Assembly (NCBI GenBank): GCA_965369995.1
Contig: CBDURO010000002.1
Span: forward strand, 1 to 64,000
Source: JAHJCW01 sp965369995
GTDB taxonomy: Bacteria; Fidelibacterota; Marinisomatia; Marinisomatales; JAHJCW01
Length of the DNA: 64,000 nucleotides
Direction of reading: 5' to 3'
Position numbers and translations under genes: made by a program. Shown piece by piece: positions 1 to 9,477 of the stretch (position 1 is its first letter; every line of letters starts with the position of its first letter). The notes beneath the pieces were generated by a model that worked only from the letters and a program-made list of their open reading frames with translations, was not told the DNA's origin and searched no databases.

Positions 1-11
1 GCTAAAACGGT

Positions 12-39
12 AAAAGGCAACTGACTATAGTTACCTTTT
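12..39. terminator. Possible hairpin terminator at left edge
   Basis: Two 11-base arms (12-22 and 29-39) are complementary except for one C/A mismatch, with a 6-base loop; the outer pairs are A-T, giving a short T-run on either strand. It lies about 90 bases beyond the stop of the BatD-like gene, which reads toward it. It could end that transcript or one arriving from the left. The mismatch and weak U-tract keep confidence low. Nothing else is visible in bases 1-130. Confidence 0.3.
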
Positions 40-130
40 ATTATGAGGCAACTGGTTAGTACAAATTATATTCAGGTAATCTCAATCGATTTCCAAAAAG
101 TGATCAAGATAGTTTTATTGAAATAACAAG

Positions 131-1033
131 TTACAATACCTGTGCATCATTAAAATTTGAGATAAAGTTCAGCATCCACTTATAATCTTTTTCCCGGTCT
201 TGAACAGTGAATTCATACTTGGCAAATTTTGCTAAATCAGCGCGGATAAGTAAATTTATTACAATATCAAAATTATCTTTTTCCAAATCATAATCAGATT
301 CAAATTTACTAATCTCACCGGTTGTCATTTCCAACGCTCTTATATAGTATTGATTTTCAATAAATTCCCGAATTATGAATGATGATTGAGAATAAAATAT
401 TTTATTATTGCTTTGTATAAGTTTCTTCAGATCATTCAACCTCGCAATAGCGATGTCTTTTGCAGAATGATATTCTGATACTTCAATTTTTTTCAACAGT
501 TCTTTTTTTATTTTTTTTCGCCATAGAATTAATAATATCAGCAATAGTAATAATAAGATCACAGCTAAAATCCATCTATACCAATTGATAGGTTTTTTTA
601 AAGCTACCGGATCTTTTATAGGACGTAGATTAGTATCTTCGGCTCCGGTCAACATTGAAATTATTTTTATATCGATCGGATCAGTCTCAATAGTTAGATC
701 ATTAGTGGAATCAGATTTCAATATTTCTACAGAATATGGTGGAATTTGAAAACTGCCGGTATCCCAAAATACAATTTGAAAATTCACTTGATACGGTTTG
801 TGCCACTTTGTAAGTATCGTTTTATCACGAATTTCCATTGATTCGGTTTCCTGAATATCCGGAAAAACAACAATCCGGTCACCTGCATTTTGTGAACTAA
901 TAGTTAGATTAAGTACATCGCCAATTCTAGCAACTGTTGTATCAATAGCGGTCTGAATTGTCAATGATGAAGATATATCTTCGGTTTGACACCCTACAAA
1001 CATAACTAAAAGCAAAAAGATAAAGCGTTTCAT
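131..1033 (-). CDS. BatD-like membrane lipoprotein of a Bat/MoxR cluster
   Basis: This 300-residue protein starts with a lipoprotein signal peptide whose lipobox ends at Cys15. It continues with a beta-rich extracytoplasmic part (about 20-145), one strong membrane helix (about 151-170) followed by lysines, and a helical cytoplasmic tail. The tail segment RALEMTTGEI resembles the tail of BatD/DUF4381-type proteins found beside moxR and DUF58 genes. The gene follows the DUF58 gene by 3 bases, so they are probably co-transcribed. The role is inferred from context: a membrane-anchored partner of the MoxR/vWA system, linked in other bacteria to envelope stress and oxygen tolerance. Genes for the vWA proteins BatA/BatB would be expected further left, outside the window. 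Confidence 0.6.
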   Translation of the reverse strand: MKRFIFLLLVMFVGCQTEDISSSLTIQTAIDTTVARIGDVLNLTISSQNAGDRIVVFPDIQETESMEIRDKTILTKWHKPYQVNFQIVFWDTGSFQIPPYSVEILKSDSTNDLTIETDPIDIKIISMLTGAEDTNLRPIKDPVALKKPINWYRWILAVILLLLLLILLILWRKKIKKELLKKIEVSEYHSAKDIAIARLNDLKKLIQSNNKIFYSQSSFIIREFIENQYYIRALEMTTGEISKFESDYDLEKDNFDIVINLLIRADLAKFAKYEFTVQDREKDYKWMLNFISNFNDAQVL

Positions 1034-1036
1034 AAA

Positions 1037-1912
1037 CTAATAGCGTCGTTCCCGTAACTTAAAATATCTCATTAATGGTTCAACAAAATCTTCATCGGTG
1101 GAAATATCAATTAAGTCAAATTGTATACGATCACATTCGTTTTTAATATTTTTAAATTGCTGTAGAACTTGCTGTTTATAGGTATCTCGTTCTTTCGATT
1201 TTTTTGTATCGATCCAGAAAGTTTCTCCGGTTTCCGGATCATGTATTTTTTGATGACCAATGTTCGGAAAATCTAATTCCGCCGGATCAAATATTCGGAT
1301 TCCGATTACATCATGCTTTTGGTTAACTATTCGTAATTGTTTCCAATAATCTTCATCTAAAAAGTCTGAAATAATAAACACAACACTGCGTCTTTTTGCC
1401 ACTTTTAACAGAAAGTCTAAAACGGATGCTAAGTTGGTACCTTGCTCTTGCGGTTTATGATACAGTAGCTCTCGAATTACACGCAATACATGCGATCTGC
1501 CTTTTTTGGGTGGGATATATTTTTCAATTTCATTAGAAAATAAAATTAGTCCAACTCTATCCTTATTTTTAATTGCCGAGAAACCCAATACAGCAGCTAT
1601 TTCAGTACCAATATCTTTCTTGAATTTATTGGTTGATCCGAACATACCCGATGAACTGATATCAACAACTAAATAGACAGTTAATTCTCGTTCTTCTTCA
1701 AAAACTTTTATGTATGGTTCATTGGAACGAGCTGTTACATTCCAATCAATTAGCCGAATATCATCGCCTGGCTGGTATTCACGTACTTCCGAAAACGTCA
1801 TTCCTCTTCCTTTAAATACAGAATGATATTCCCCGCCAAATAAATCATTAACTAGTCCACGTATACGAATTTCAATGTGTCGTACTTTACGCAGGATTTC
1901 TTGGGGAATCAT
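1037..1912 (-). CDS. DUF58 domain protein (vWA-like)
   Basis: The 291-residue soluble protein carries the DUF58 signature GDDIRLIDWNVTAR (residues 49-62). A von Willebrand factor A-like fold follows, with a metal-site motif DISSS at 84-88. DUF58 proteins are nearly always encoded next to MoxR AAA+ ATPases and are thought to work as their adaptor or substrate. The gene lies 11 bases after moxR and 3 bases before the BatD-like gene, in the usual moxR-DUF58-membrane protein order. The exact biochemical role is not known for this family. Confidence 0.85.
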   Translation of the reverse strand: MIPQEILRKVRHIEIRIRGLVNDLFGGEYHSVFKGRGMTFSEVREYQPGDDIRLIDWNVTARSNEPYIKVFEEERELTVYLVVDISSSGMFGSTNKFKKDIGTEIAAVLGFSAIKNKDRVGLILFSNEIEKYIPPKKGRSHVLRVIRELLYHKPQEQGTNLASVLDFLLKVAKRRSVVFIISDFLDEDYWKQLRIVNQKHDVIGIRIFDPAELDFPNIGHQKIHDPETGETFWIDTKKSKERDTYKQQVLQQFKNIKNECDRIQFDLIDISTDEDFVEPLMRYFKLRERRY

Positions 1913-1923
1913 ATTATAGTATT

Positions 1924-2919
1924 TTAGGGTACTTCAATTGTATCGAATAATCTCTGTACAATATCATCAGAAGTAATTTCTTCTGCTTCCGCTTCGTAGG
2001 TAAGAATAATTCGATGACGCAAAATATCGGCTCCGATATAACGAACGTCTTCGGGTGTAATGTATCCGCGATGCTCCAAAAAGGCACGGGCTTTTGAAGC
2101 TAATACTAAGTTTATTGATGCACGTGGCGAAGCACCATATTCAATTAAGTTTTGAAGATCATCCAGGGCGTATCTCTCAGGGTTTCTCGTAGCAAATACC
2201 AAATTTAGAATATACTCTTCCACTTTTTCATCAACATAAATATCGTTAATAGTTTTCTGTGCTGCAAATATTTTCTGTTTAGTAATTATCGGTTTTAGTG
2301 GTTGTAAACTACCGGTTTTTGCTTCCTGTTTGATGATTAAACGCTCCTCGTCCTTATGAGGATAATCCACTTTTAATTTTAACATAAATCTATCAACCTG
2401 AGCTTCCGGTAGCGGATAGGTACCTTCCTGCTCAATTGGATTTTGTGTTGCCAAAACTAAAAAAGGTGGTTCAAGTGGATAAGTATTTTTACCAATAGTA
2501 ACTTGCCGTTCTTGCATCGCCTCTAACAAAGCACTTTGAACCTTAGCAGGAGCACGATTAATCTCATCGGCTAATATTAAGTTCGAAAATATCGGTCCTT
2601 TCCGTGTTTCAAATTCACTCTTTTTCTGATTATAAATTAACGTGCCAAGTAAATCAGCCGGCAACATATCCGGCGTGAATTGTACACGTTGAAAATTAAC
2701 ATTTATTAATTGCGAAATTGTGTTCGCCATTAGTGTTTTAGCAAGACCGGGAACACCTTCTAACAAAATATGGCCATTTGCAAGTAACCCAATAAATATT
2801 TTACTTACAACTTCTTCCTGACCTACAATTTTTTGTGCCATGGCTTGGCGCAAATCATCAATAAATGCCGATTCTTTTAATATTCTGTCGTTTATCTCTG
2901 CAAGATTAAAATTAGTCAT
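1924..2919 (-). CDS. MoxR-family AAA+ ATPase
   Basis: The 331-residue AAA+ protein has a Walker A motif GVPGLAKT (55-62), Walker B with the MoxR-type LILADEINRA (114-123), and the ATQNPIEQEGTYPLPEAQ segment that marks the family. MoxR ATPases act as chaperones for maturation of metal- or vWA-containing partners. The DUF58 and BatD-like genes immediately downstream are the expected partners. The length is normal. This is the first gene of a tight three-gene group; the TPR lipoprotein gene ends only 17 bases upstream and may be on the same transcript. Confidence 0.9.
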   Translation of the reverse strand: MTNFNLAEINDRILKESAFIDDLRQAMAQKIVGQEEVVSKIFIGLLANGHILLEGVPGLAKTLMANTISQLINVNFQRVQFTPDMLPADLLGTLIYNQKKSEFETRKGPIFSNLILADEINRAPAKVQSALLEAMQERQVTIGKNTYPLEPPFLVLATQNPIEQEGTYPLPEAQVDRFMLKLKVDYPHKDEERLIIKQEAKTGSLQPLKPIITKQKIFAAQKTINDIYVDEKVEEYILNLVFATRNPERYALDDLQNLIEYGASPRASINLVLASKARAFLEHRGYITPEDVRYIGADILRHRIILTYEAEAEEITSDDIVQRLFDTIEVP

Positions 2920-2936
2920 ATTTTATATTTTTAATA

Positions 2937-3668
2937 TTATTGATTCCTTGATGTAAGCTCATCAATGTTATTGATTTGTTTTCCTAAATATTCTAATTCA
3001 AATTGTACTGACGGTGCTAACTCATGTTCCGGATATTTTTTTAAGAAAGTTTGATAGGCAGCTTTAGCTTTCGGTAAATCTGTCTGAACATTGGCATATA
3101 TATAACCAATCATAAATTGTGACATTGGCTCAAAACTTGATCCCTTGTATTTATAAATAATTTCCTGATAAGTATTTAACGCTCTGTAAAATTCCTTTTT
3201 GTCATTCAAATAAATGTTACCTTTTAAATATAATGCTTCAGGTATTATAGGATGGTCATTGAACTCCTTAATGAGATATTCAATTGTACTCATCGCTACA
3301 TTCACAGTAGTATCACTACGAAGTTCTGTAGATTTAATCATAAGCCATTTAGGAAATTTTTGAATATCTTCACCTGCAGATTTTCCTATTTGTGTTTCAG
3401 GATATTTCGCTGCGATTGCATTCAGTGACTCAAATCCCTCAGAATAATTATTATTATCATCTAATTCAATCCAAGCAATAGTATACTGAGCCGTTTGAGC
3501 TAATGAATCTTCGGGAAATTTATCAATTATTTTTTTGTATGATTCTATTGCTTTTTCGATTTCAGAATTGGCAATATATTTATCACCCTTTTCCAATATT
3601 TTCTCGGGCGAACTGCTACAATTATAAATTAATAAACCGCTTAAAATTATTATACTTAGTTTTTTCAT
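2937..3668 (-). CDS. TPR-repeat outer-membrane lipoprotein
   Basis: The 243-residue protein has a lipoprotein signal peptide with the lipid-accepting Cys at about residue 17 (LLIYNC). Helical tetratricopeptide repeats of the TPR_6/BamD-YbgF kind cover about 25-230; motifs such as IESYKKIIDKFPEDS and AYQTFLKKYPEHE recur. BamD and CpoB/YbgF-like proteins scaffold outer-membrane assembly. The gene sits between the Bat group and tamA, so a role beside the Omp85 protein is plausible but not shown. It is shorter and more divergent than a typical BamD, so no symbol is given. Confidence 0.7.
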   Translation of the reverse strand: MKKLSIIILSGLLIYNCSSSPEKILEKGDKYIANSEIEKAIESYKKIIDKFPEDSLAQTAQYTIAWIELDDNNNYSEGFESLNAIAAKYPETQIGKSAGEDIQKFPKWLMIKSTELRSDTTVNVAMSTIEYLIKEFNDHPIIPEALYLKGNIYLNDKKEFYRALNTYQEIIYKYKGSSFEPMSQFMIGYIYANVQTDLPKAKAAYQTFLKKYPEHELAPSVQFELEYLGKQINNIDELTSRNQ

Positions 3669-3761
3669 TTTTTAGATTTATCCCTATATAAATAGTCGAA
3701 AATTTATGTGAATGAAATGTGTATTTTCAATGATTATTAAAAAGAAAATATATTGATAAAA

Positions 3762-5612
3762 TCAAAATATATACTGAACACCTAACTGAATTTGCCAACC
3801 AGTATTTTTTTCCAAAGGATGAGCTGCATCTAAGCGTACCGGTCCAAGTGGTGTCGCTAATGTTATTCCAAAACCGCTGTCCCAACTGAGTTTTTTTAAT
3901 GATATATCCTCGTAACTATTATAAATATGCCCTCCATCTATAAAAATTTCACCACCTAATATCCAAAATAAAGGAAAACGTATTTCCCAATTATTTATAA
4001 TTCGTATAATATCTCCTATTGGACGGTTTTTACTATCAGTTCTGTATCTTAACATATCCCAACCCCTTAAACTGTTACTTCCTCCAAGATAGAATTTATC
4101 ATATAAATAATCATGATAATCTTCATTCCATCCTACTATCATCCCGTATTTGATACGCCCTGCCAATATTATATTTTTAAAGATAGGTTGATAAGCGCGA
4201 ATACCAAAATCTAATTTGATAAAATCACGATTTCCACCCAAAATTCCACCGGTTCTATTTAATTGACCTAAATAGACAAATCCCTTAGTAGGATATAACA
4301 CATTATCGGATTTATCCAATCTGAAATTGATCTCAAAAGAATGCTTCTCAATTCTAATTTTTCGACTACTTTCAAAACCATTAATTGAGCTTAGTAACTC
4401 ATCATCATCGAGATATAAATAATCTTTTCGAGAAAATCGATCCAAATACAAGCGCGTTTCAATGAATGATCTACGTTCAATTTGATCAAGAAAATATGTG
4501 TTGACTAACTCGACTCCATATCTTGTAACATATGGCGCACCTAATGATATGTAGTCTTTAAAAGACTCCAAATATATTTGAACTCGGGTTGGTATTTTTA
4601 TTTTATACAACCAGGGATTAGCAAGACTTACGTCAAATCTTAATTTTGGATTAAGCGTGCTGTTACTAATCAAAGTTTGACCACTTAACTTTAGTGCTAA
4701 ACTTGTACCCGAATGCATTAAACTGCGATTACGCCATTCAGTTAATACACCGGCTCCCGGTACCGGCTCTGTTCCTTCATAGTACTCAATCGGATAATAA
4801 CCTCCCTCAGATAGCCATTCATGTTGCTTAAATTGTCGTAATTCAACTAATAAATTCACCAGAGAATCAATTTTGGCAAGTTTAATAGGTGTGATATTTG
4901 CTACAGAAAAAATACCAGTCTGTAATAATTGCCTTTGGCTATTATCGATATTCGATTGGTTATACTTATCACCTTTTTTAAACAATAACTCCCGCTGAAT
5001 GATAACAGAATCAACAATCCCAAGTCCGGTAAAAAATGTATTGTTTATATAAACATCAGGACCTTCATCTATCGATATATCAATATCGACAGAATCTTCA
5101 ATTGTATCGGATATATTAATGATAGCAAAAAGTTTACCAATTTTTCTATATCGATCTTCCAATAAATGATAATTTATATTAGTTCTAACAGGATTGAATG
5201 CTTTATGTTGTTTTAGACCAAGGATATTGGAAATTTTATTATTACTTAATGATTCATTCCCCGTAATAGTCAATGATCGGATATAATACCGTTTACCTTC
5301 ATTTATAATAAAATAAACATCCACCAAATTATTTGAGATTGCAACAGAATCTTTAACATTGACACCAAGAAATCCTTTGGAGACATAAAAAGTTTTAATA
5401 TTTATGTCATCTAATTTTATTAGTCTACGATCATAGTCCATTTTTGAGAGCAACGTAGCTTCGTGAATACGTAATACATTACGAATTTGTTCTTCATTAT
5501 AAGTCTTAACACCAATAAGATTTACACTATTTATCTTGACCGGTATATCTTCTTGAGATAAACCAATGCTTACAAAAACAATAATTAATAATATTTTGAT
5601 TAATTTAGTCAT
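3762..5612 (-). CDS. TamA/BamA-like Omp85 outer-membrane protein
   Basis: The 616-residue protein has a signal peptide (first about 20 residues), tandem POTRA-like domains (about 22-260), and a C-terminal 16-strand-type barrel. The barrel includes the Omp85 motif region GGSNSLRGWD and the LGPVRLDAAHPL segment, and the chain ends in Phe (GVQYIF), as outer-membrane barrels usually do. The short POTRA region and the tamB gene directly upstream (5-base gap) argue for a TamA-type role in inserting outer-membrane proteins or moving lipids, rather than the essential BamA. The order is tamB then tamA on the minus strand. Confidence 0.8.
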   Translation of the reverse strand: MTKLIKILLIIVFVSIGLSQEDIPVKINSVNLIGVKTYNEEQIRNVLRIHEATLLSKMDYDRRLIKLDDINIKTFYVSKGFLGVNVKDSVAISNNLVDVYFIINEGKRYYIRSLTITGNESLSNNKISNILGLKQHKAFNPVRTNINYHLLEDRYRKIGKLFAIINISDTIEDSVDIDISIDEGPDVYINNTFFTGLGIVDSVIIQRELLFKKGDKYNQSNIDNSQRQLLQTGIFSVANITPIKLAKIDSLVNLLVELRQFKQHEWLSEGGYYPIEYYEGTEPVPGAGVLTEWRNRSLMHSGTSLALKLSGQTLISNSTLNPKLRFDVSLANPWLYKIKIPTRVQIYLESFKDYISLGAPYVTRYGVELVNTYFLDQIERRSFIETRLYLDRFSRKDYLYLDDDELLSSINGFESSRKIRIEKHSFEINFRLDKSDNVLYPTKGFVYLGQLNRTGGILGGNRDFIKLDFGIRAYQPIFKNIILAGRIKYGMIVGWNEDYHDYLYDKFYLGGSNSLRGWDMLRYRTDSKNRPIGDIIRIINNWEIRFPLFWILGGEIFIDGGHIYNSYEDISLKKLSWDSGFGITLATPLGPVRLDAAHPLEKNTGWQIQLGVQYIF

Positions 5613-5617
5613 ATAAA

Positions 5618-8600
5618 TCAGTAGGCATAACGAAGCCGGTATTTTACATGCATATATCCACTTCTATCAATATTACCGACCAAAGATAAATTCCTATTTA
5701 GGCGTAGTTCAACTCCCAAAGAGTGATAAGAATCTATCAAACCAAATGATCTTCTATAGGCATAATTAATAGATACATTGTCAGTTAAGGGTGCAGAAAT
5801 AGAAAAATCTTTTCCCGCTGTTATCAATCCACGGATATCAACATTTTCTAAAATACCAATTCGTTTAAGTCCTGATAATTCCATAATATTTCTATCTAAT
5901 TGACTGCCAAACCACGAAATCGCGATATCAGTTGCTTGTGTTCCTATTTCTGTAGAAGATAAATCCTGTTCTTCAAATCGTTTACGCCATGTCAGCAATT
6001 CTAAAATATCGCTTTGCGAGAATCCTCTATCAGACGTAAAAGTTAGTATTGGATTATCTATCAACCCAACAATGCTAATATCAATACGCTCACCATCAAT
6101 TATCGTATTAGCGGTAATATCCAGATAGGGATTAAATCCATGATTATCAAATGTTAAATATCCATGTGTAATTGTGAAAACATCTCCATAATAATAAAAT
6201 TCCCCCTCATCTATTATGAGTTCACCGGCAAAATCCATTTCACGATCGCCGAATTGGTTAATGCTTACATCACCAATAAACACTGCATCTAATTGATCAT
6301 TTGTCAGAGTAAATTTTCCTTTAATTGGAAAATCGATCTTATAGTGAATAATCGTACTACCTTTTTCAGACGGTAATACACCTAATTCACTTGTAGTTAA
6401 CGGTTGAAACATTTCGATATCAATTGGCGCAACTTCTCCAGATATCAAAATAGTATCCCGACCGGTAACGTTTATATTAAAATCAGTAATACCTTCCATT
6501 TCATATATCAATGATCGGAAATAAACATCTTTGCCGATAGCATTTAGTTTTAGATACGGATCAAAGAAGCTTGTCATATCCATACCACCTGAAAGTGAAA
6601 TATTATCATTTTTTGTTGACCTACGTTTTCCTGTTTGATACATCTTCCCATGCAAATTATCGATGATAAGTTGATTATTTTCAATACTTACAAAACCGTG
6701 CATTTCCTTGATTGGATCGTCTAACAACGGAGTAAATACTGTTGCTTTATTAGCGGTTATCCTACCATTTCGAATTATATTATCCCAAATGCCACTTAGT
6801 TCTAAGACAAGTATATATTCGCCGGGTGCTTCGTCTACTTCATCGAAATAATTTGTAATAAAATTTAGATTATTCGATTTTCCTTCAACGAAAATATACA
6901 AAGAATCATTGTCACGAAAACCCCCGAACATATTTGAATGAATATTCAAATCAATTGGTAAATATCCATAACCGGTAAAATGATCATCCTTTAAGTCAGA
7001 AGAATAGGAATTAAAGTTTAAATTATGACCATCATAATCGCCTCTGCTATGCACTGTACCTAATGAAATTTTATCAAAAGTAGCGTCACTAACTGTAACA
7101 TTAAAATTACTATACATATTCTTGCCGGTTCCATCTATATTTAGTTCTCCATTCACTATACCGGTCATTTCGATCCAATCCGGTAAAAATTGAGTGATAG
7201 TTTTAATGTTGGTATTCTGTATTTTTGATTGAAGTTGGATTTTCCCAGTTTTACTTGAATCTCTAAGAAGTATTTTACCGGTTATATTAATTTGGGAATT
7301 CGCATTTTCCTTTAATATAATTTCATTAATATTAAGAATTTGGTTATTATAATTAATTGATGCCTTTAATTGCTCAAATGGTTCTTTTGCAAAAGTTCCG
7401 TTCTTTACAGATATATCAAATGAATAATTTTGATTTCCAGTTGATTCTTCAAAATTAATTTTTCCAAACATTAATCCGGTGAATCTATATCTATGATTTT
7501 TTATTAACGGATGCAATAATTCTGAATCAATATTTGAAAATTTAATATTCCCTTTTAATAGTTGATCGTAGGATAATTCACCTTCAATAATCCCATCATC
7601 CAAATGCGCTATAAATGGACTAATGCTAAAATTATTATCCTTATAGTTTATTTGAAATGGGGTTGCATTCACAAAATAATGATTATTATAGAAAGTCTTA
7701 ATATCATTAATATATAAAGTATTCTTATTGTCTAATATCACGGATCCGATAAGATATTCATTCCCATTGACAATATTTATATTATTAAAGTGTGTCTCTT
7801 TATTATTAAATAATATGTCAATTTTCCCATATTCAAATTCAATATTCTTCCACCTCCCACTACCTATTGTCAATTTAGCAGAACCTAATAAATCATCGTT
7901 TTGTTCACGTTGACCTTCCAATTCCATTTCAGCCAAGAAAAAATCCTTGTATGCAATATTTTTCCCTACTAAAGTACCTATAATCTTGGGATTATCGAAT
8001 TTACCAGACGCTTCAATATTTCCAGACACTGTGCCATTATTTAATGAATCGCTCCAAAAATTGTTAATAATGAATACGTCCGCATCATGCAAAATCAATT
8101 TAATATCAATTTCTTGTTTCGCAAAATCGATTTCACCCACCGATGTAATTGAACTTTGACCAACTGACACGGTGAACGGTTCTGCAATAGTAATTTGATT
8201 ATTCTCATAGACAAAAGCACCTTTTACAGAAATTGTATCGTTTTTAAATAGTGCCAATTCTTGAGTCTCTAAATTTAATTCTAATGACTTTATATATCCG
8301 CTGTCGATATGGGTATTAATAGTCGCAATTCCCGATATATCGGTAGCTTTTTGTTGTGTAAGCCATTTGCTCAAATCCAATTGCTTAAGATCAAAATTAG
8401 CGTTGATTTCGTTATTATCTATAAAATCTCCGTGAATAAATAATCTTGCGTCTTCACCTTGTAAAATAATTTGTTGTACTAACCAGCGACCTTTCATTTT
8501 AGTAATATTAAAGTCACCGGTCATATTGAGTCCCAAATTATTATTTATAGTAACTATACCGGAATAATTTTTAAAATCAGTATCAAATCTAAAATTAGAA

Positions 8601-9370
8601 TTAATTTCTGAAAATTTTATCTGTAGCGGTGTTTCTTCAAACAACTTTTCAGGAATTACAATATTGTTAACGTTTATATTACCTTTCAACTGCTGTTTTT
8701 CAGATTGCATGAAAGTCATCTGTCCGTCTAATAACATATCTGCAATTGAACCACTAATAGGATTTGCATTAATTATCCTATTGTTTATATTAACTTTAGT
8801 ATCATTAAGTATGAACGAATAATCGATATCATGGTGTTTGATGAAAAGTGAATCTAAATATATATTTAGTCCATTTTCGTTTGGTTGAATTGCACTCATA
8901 ATGTTTAAATCAATCAGATGAGTTGAATCAGCTAAAGCGACCGAAAGAGTTCCGTCAAAACTGATTTGGTCAATCTTTATCGGAAATTTGCTATAATCTA
9001 AATCAGGAAGTACAAATACTTTCTTTTCAGTATAATTTTGGATTGCTTGTTGAAAGTAAAAATCATAAATATTCAATTCCTTCAAATGCAAATTTCCGGT
9101 TAATGATTGAATTACATTGAATTGCGCATTTAAATCGGGTATATAAATTGTCGTACCATTTTCATGAGTTATTTCGATATTTTTACTATTAACTTGTTTA
9201 AAGAGATGTCCGCTTAATTCTCCAATTGATAGATCCCATCCACTATCTTTTAGAATTTTCCTGTTTAAAATATTTTCGACTCTATATTTCCACACTCCAG
9301 GATATGATAGAATAAAAACTCCCAGTAACGGAATTAAAATCAATAAAATTATCTTGATTAAGTTCTTCAT
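5618..9370 (-). CDS. tamB: TamB-like translocation/assembly module protein (DUF490)
   Basis: The 1250-residue protein has one N-terminal membrane anchor (about 4-24) and a very long repetitive beta-strand region of the AsmA/TamB type. The C-terminal TamB domain (about 930-1250) includes GFNPYLDITANTII and ILELLTWRKR. TamB spans the periplasm as a hydrophobic groove and works with TamA in outer-membrane protein assembly or phospholipid transport. The adjacent Omp85 gene supports the pairing. TamB is poorly conserved in sequence, so the call rests on length, architecture, the C-terminal domain and neighbourhood. Confidence 0.85.
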   Translation of the reverse strand: MKNLIKIILLILIPLLGVFILSYPGVWKYRVENILNRKILKDSGWDLSIGELSGHLFKQVNSKNIEITHENGTTIYIPDLNAQFNVIQSLTGNLHLKELNIYDFYFQQAIQNYTEKKVFVLPDLDYSKFPIKIDQISFDGTLSVALADSTHLIDLNIMSAIQPNENGLNIYLDSLFIKHHDIDYSFILNDTKVNINNRIINANPISGSIADMLLDGQMTFMQSEKQQLKGNINVNNIVIPEKLFEETPLQIKFSEINSNFRFDTDFKNYSGIVTINNNLGLNMTGDFNITKMKGRWLVQQIILQGEDARLFIHGDFIDNNEINANFDLKQLDLSKWLTQQKATDISGIATINTHIDSGYIKSLELNLETQELALFKNDTISVKGAFVYENNQITIAEPFTVSVGQSSITSVGEIDFAKQEIDIKLILHDADVFIINNFWSDSLNNGTVSGNIEASGKFDNPKIIGTLVGKNIAYKDFFLAEMELEGQREQNDDLLGSAKLTIGSGRWKNIEFEYGKIDILFNNKETHFNNINIVNGNEYLIGSVILDNKNTLYINDIKTFYNNHYFVNATPFQINYKDNNFSISPFIAHLDDGIIEGELSYDQLLKGNIKFSNIDSELLHPLIKNHRYRFTGLMFGKINFEESTGNQNYSFDISVKNGTFAKEPFEQLKASINYNNQILNINEIILKENANSQINITGKILLRDSSKTGKIQLQSKIQNTNIKTITQFLPDWIEMTGIVNGELNIDGTGKNMYSNFNVTVSDATFDKISLGTVHSRGDYDGHNLNFNSYSSDLKDDHFTGYGYLPIDLNIHSNMFGGFRDNDSLYIFVEGKSNNLNFITNYFDEVDEAPGEYILVLELSGIWDNIIRNGRITANKATVFTPLLDDPIKEMHGFVSIENNQLIIDNLHGKMYQTGKRRSTKNDNISLSGGMDMTSFFDPYLKLNAIGKDVYFRSLIYEMEGITDFNINVTGRDTILISGEVAPIDIEMFQPLTTSELGVLPSEKGSTIIHYKIDFPIKGKFTLTNDQLDAVFIGDVSINQFGDREMDFAGELIIDEGEFYYYGDVFTITHGYLTFDNHGFNPYLDITANTIIDGERIDISIVGLIDNPILTFTSDRGFSQSDILELLTWRKRFEEQDLSSTEIGTQATDIAISWFGSQLDRNIMELSGLKRIGILENVDIRGLITAGKDFSISAPLTDNVSINYAYRRSFGLIDSYHSLGVELRLNRNLSLVGNIDRSGYMHVKYRLRYAY

Positions 9371-9426
9371 TAATATTATTTATACTACTCGAGTTTACAA
9401 CATTCATATAGAGTAGTTCCACATAC

Positions 9427-9459
9427 AAAAAAGCGTCCATTTAACACGAACGCTTTTCT
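9427..9459 (-). terminator. Intrinsic terminator of dnaK
   Basis: Read on the minus strand, an 8-bp perfect stem (AAAAGCGT pairing with ACGCTTTT) encloses a 13-base loop and is followed by a run of six T. It starts about 20 bases after the dnaK stop codon, the normal distance for a rho-independent terminator. It separates dnaK from tamB. Confidence 0.8.
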
Positions 9460-9477
9460 TTTATTTAGTTTGATATT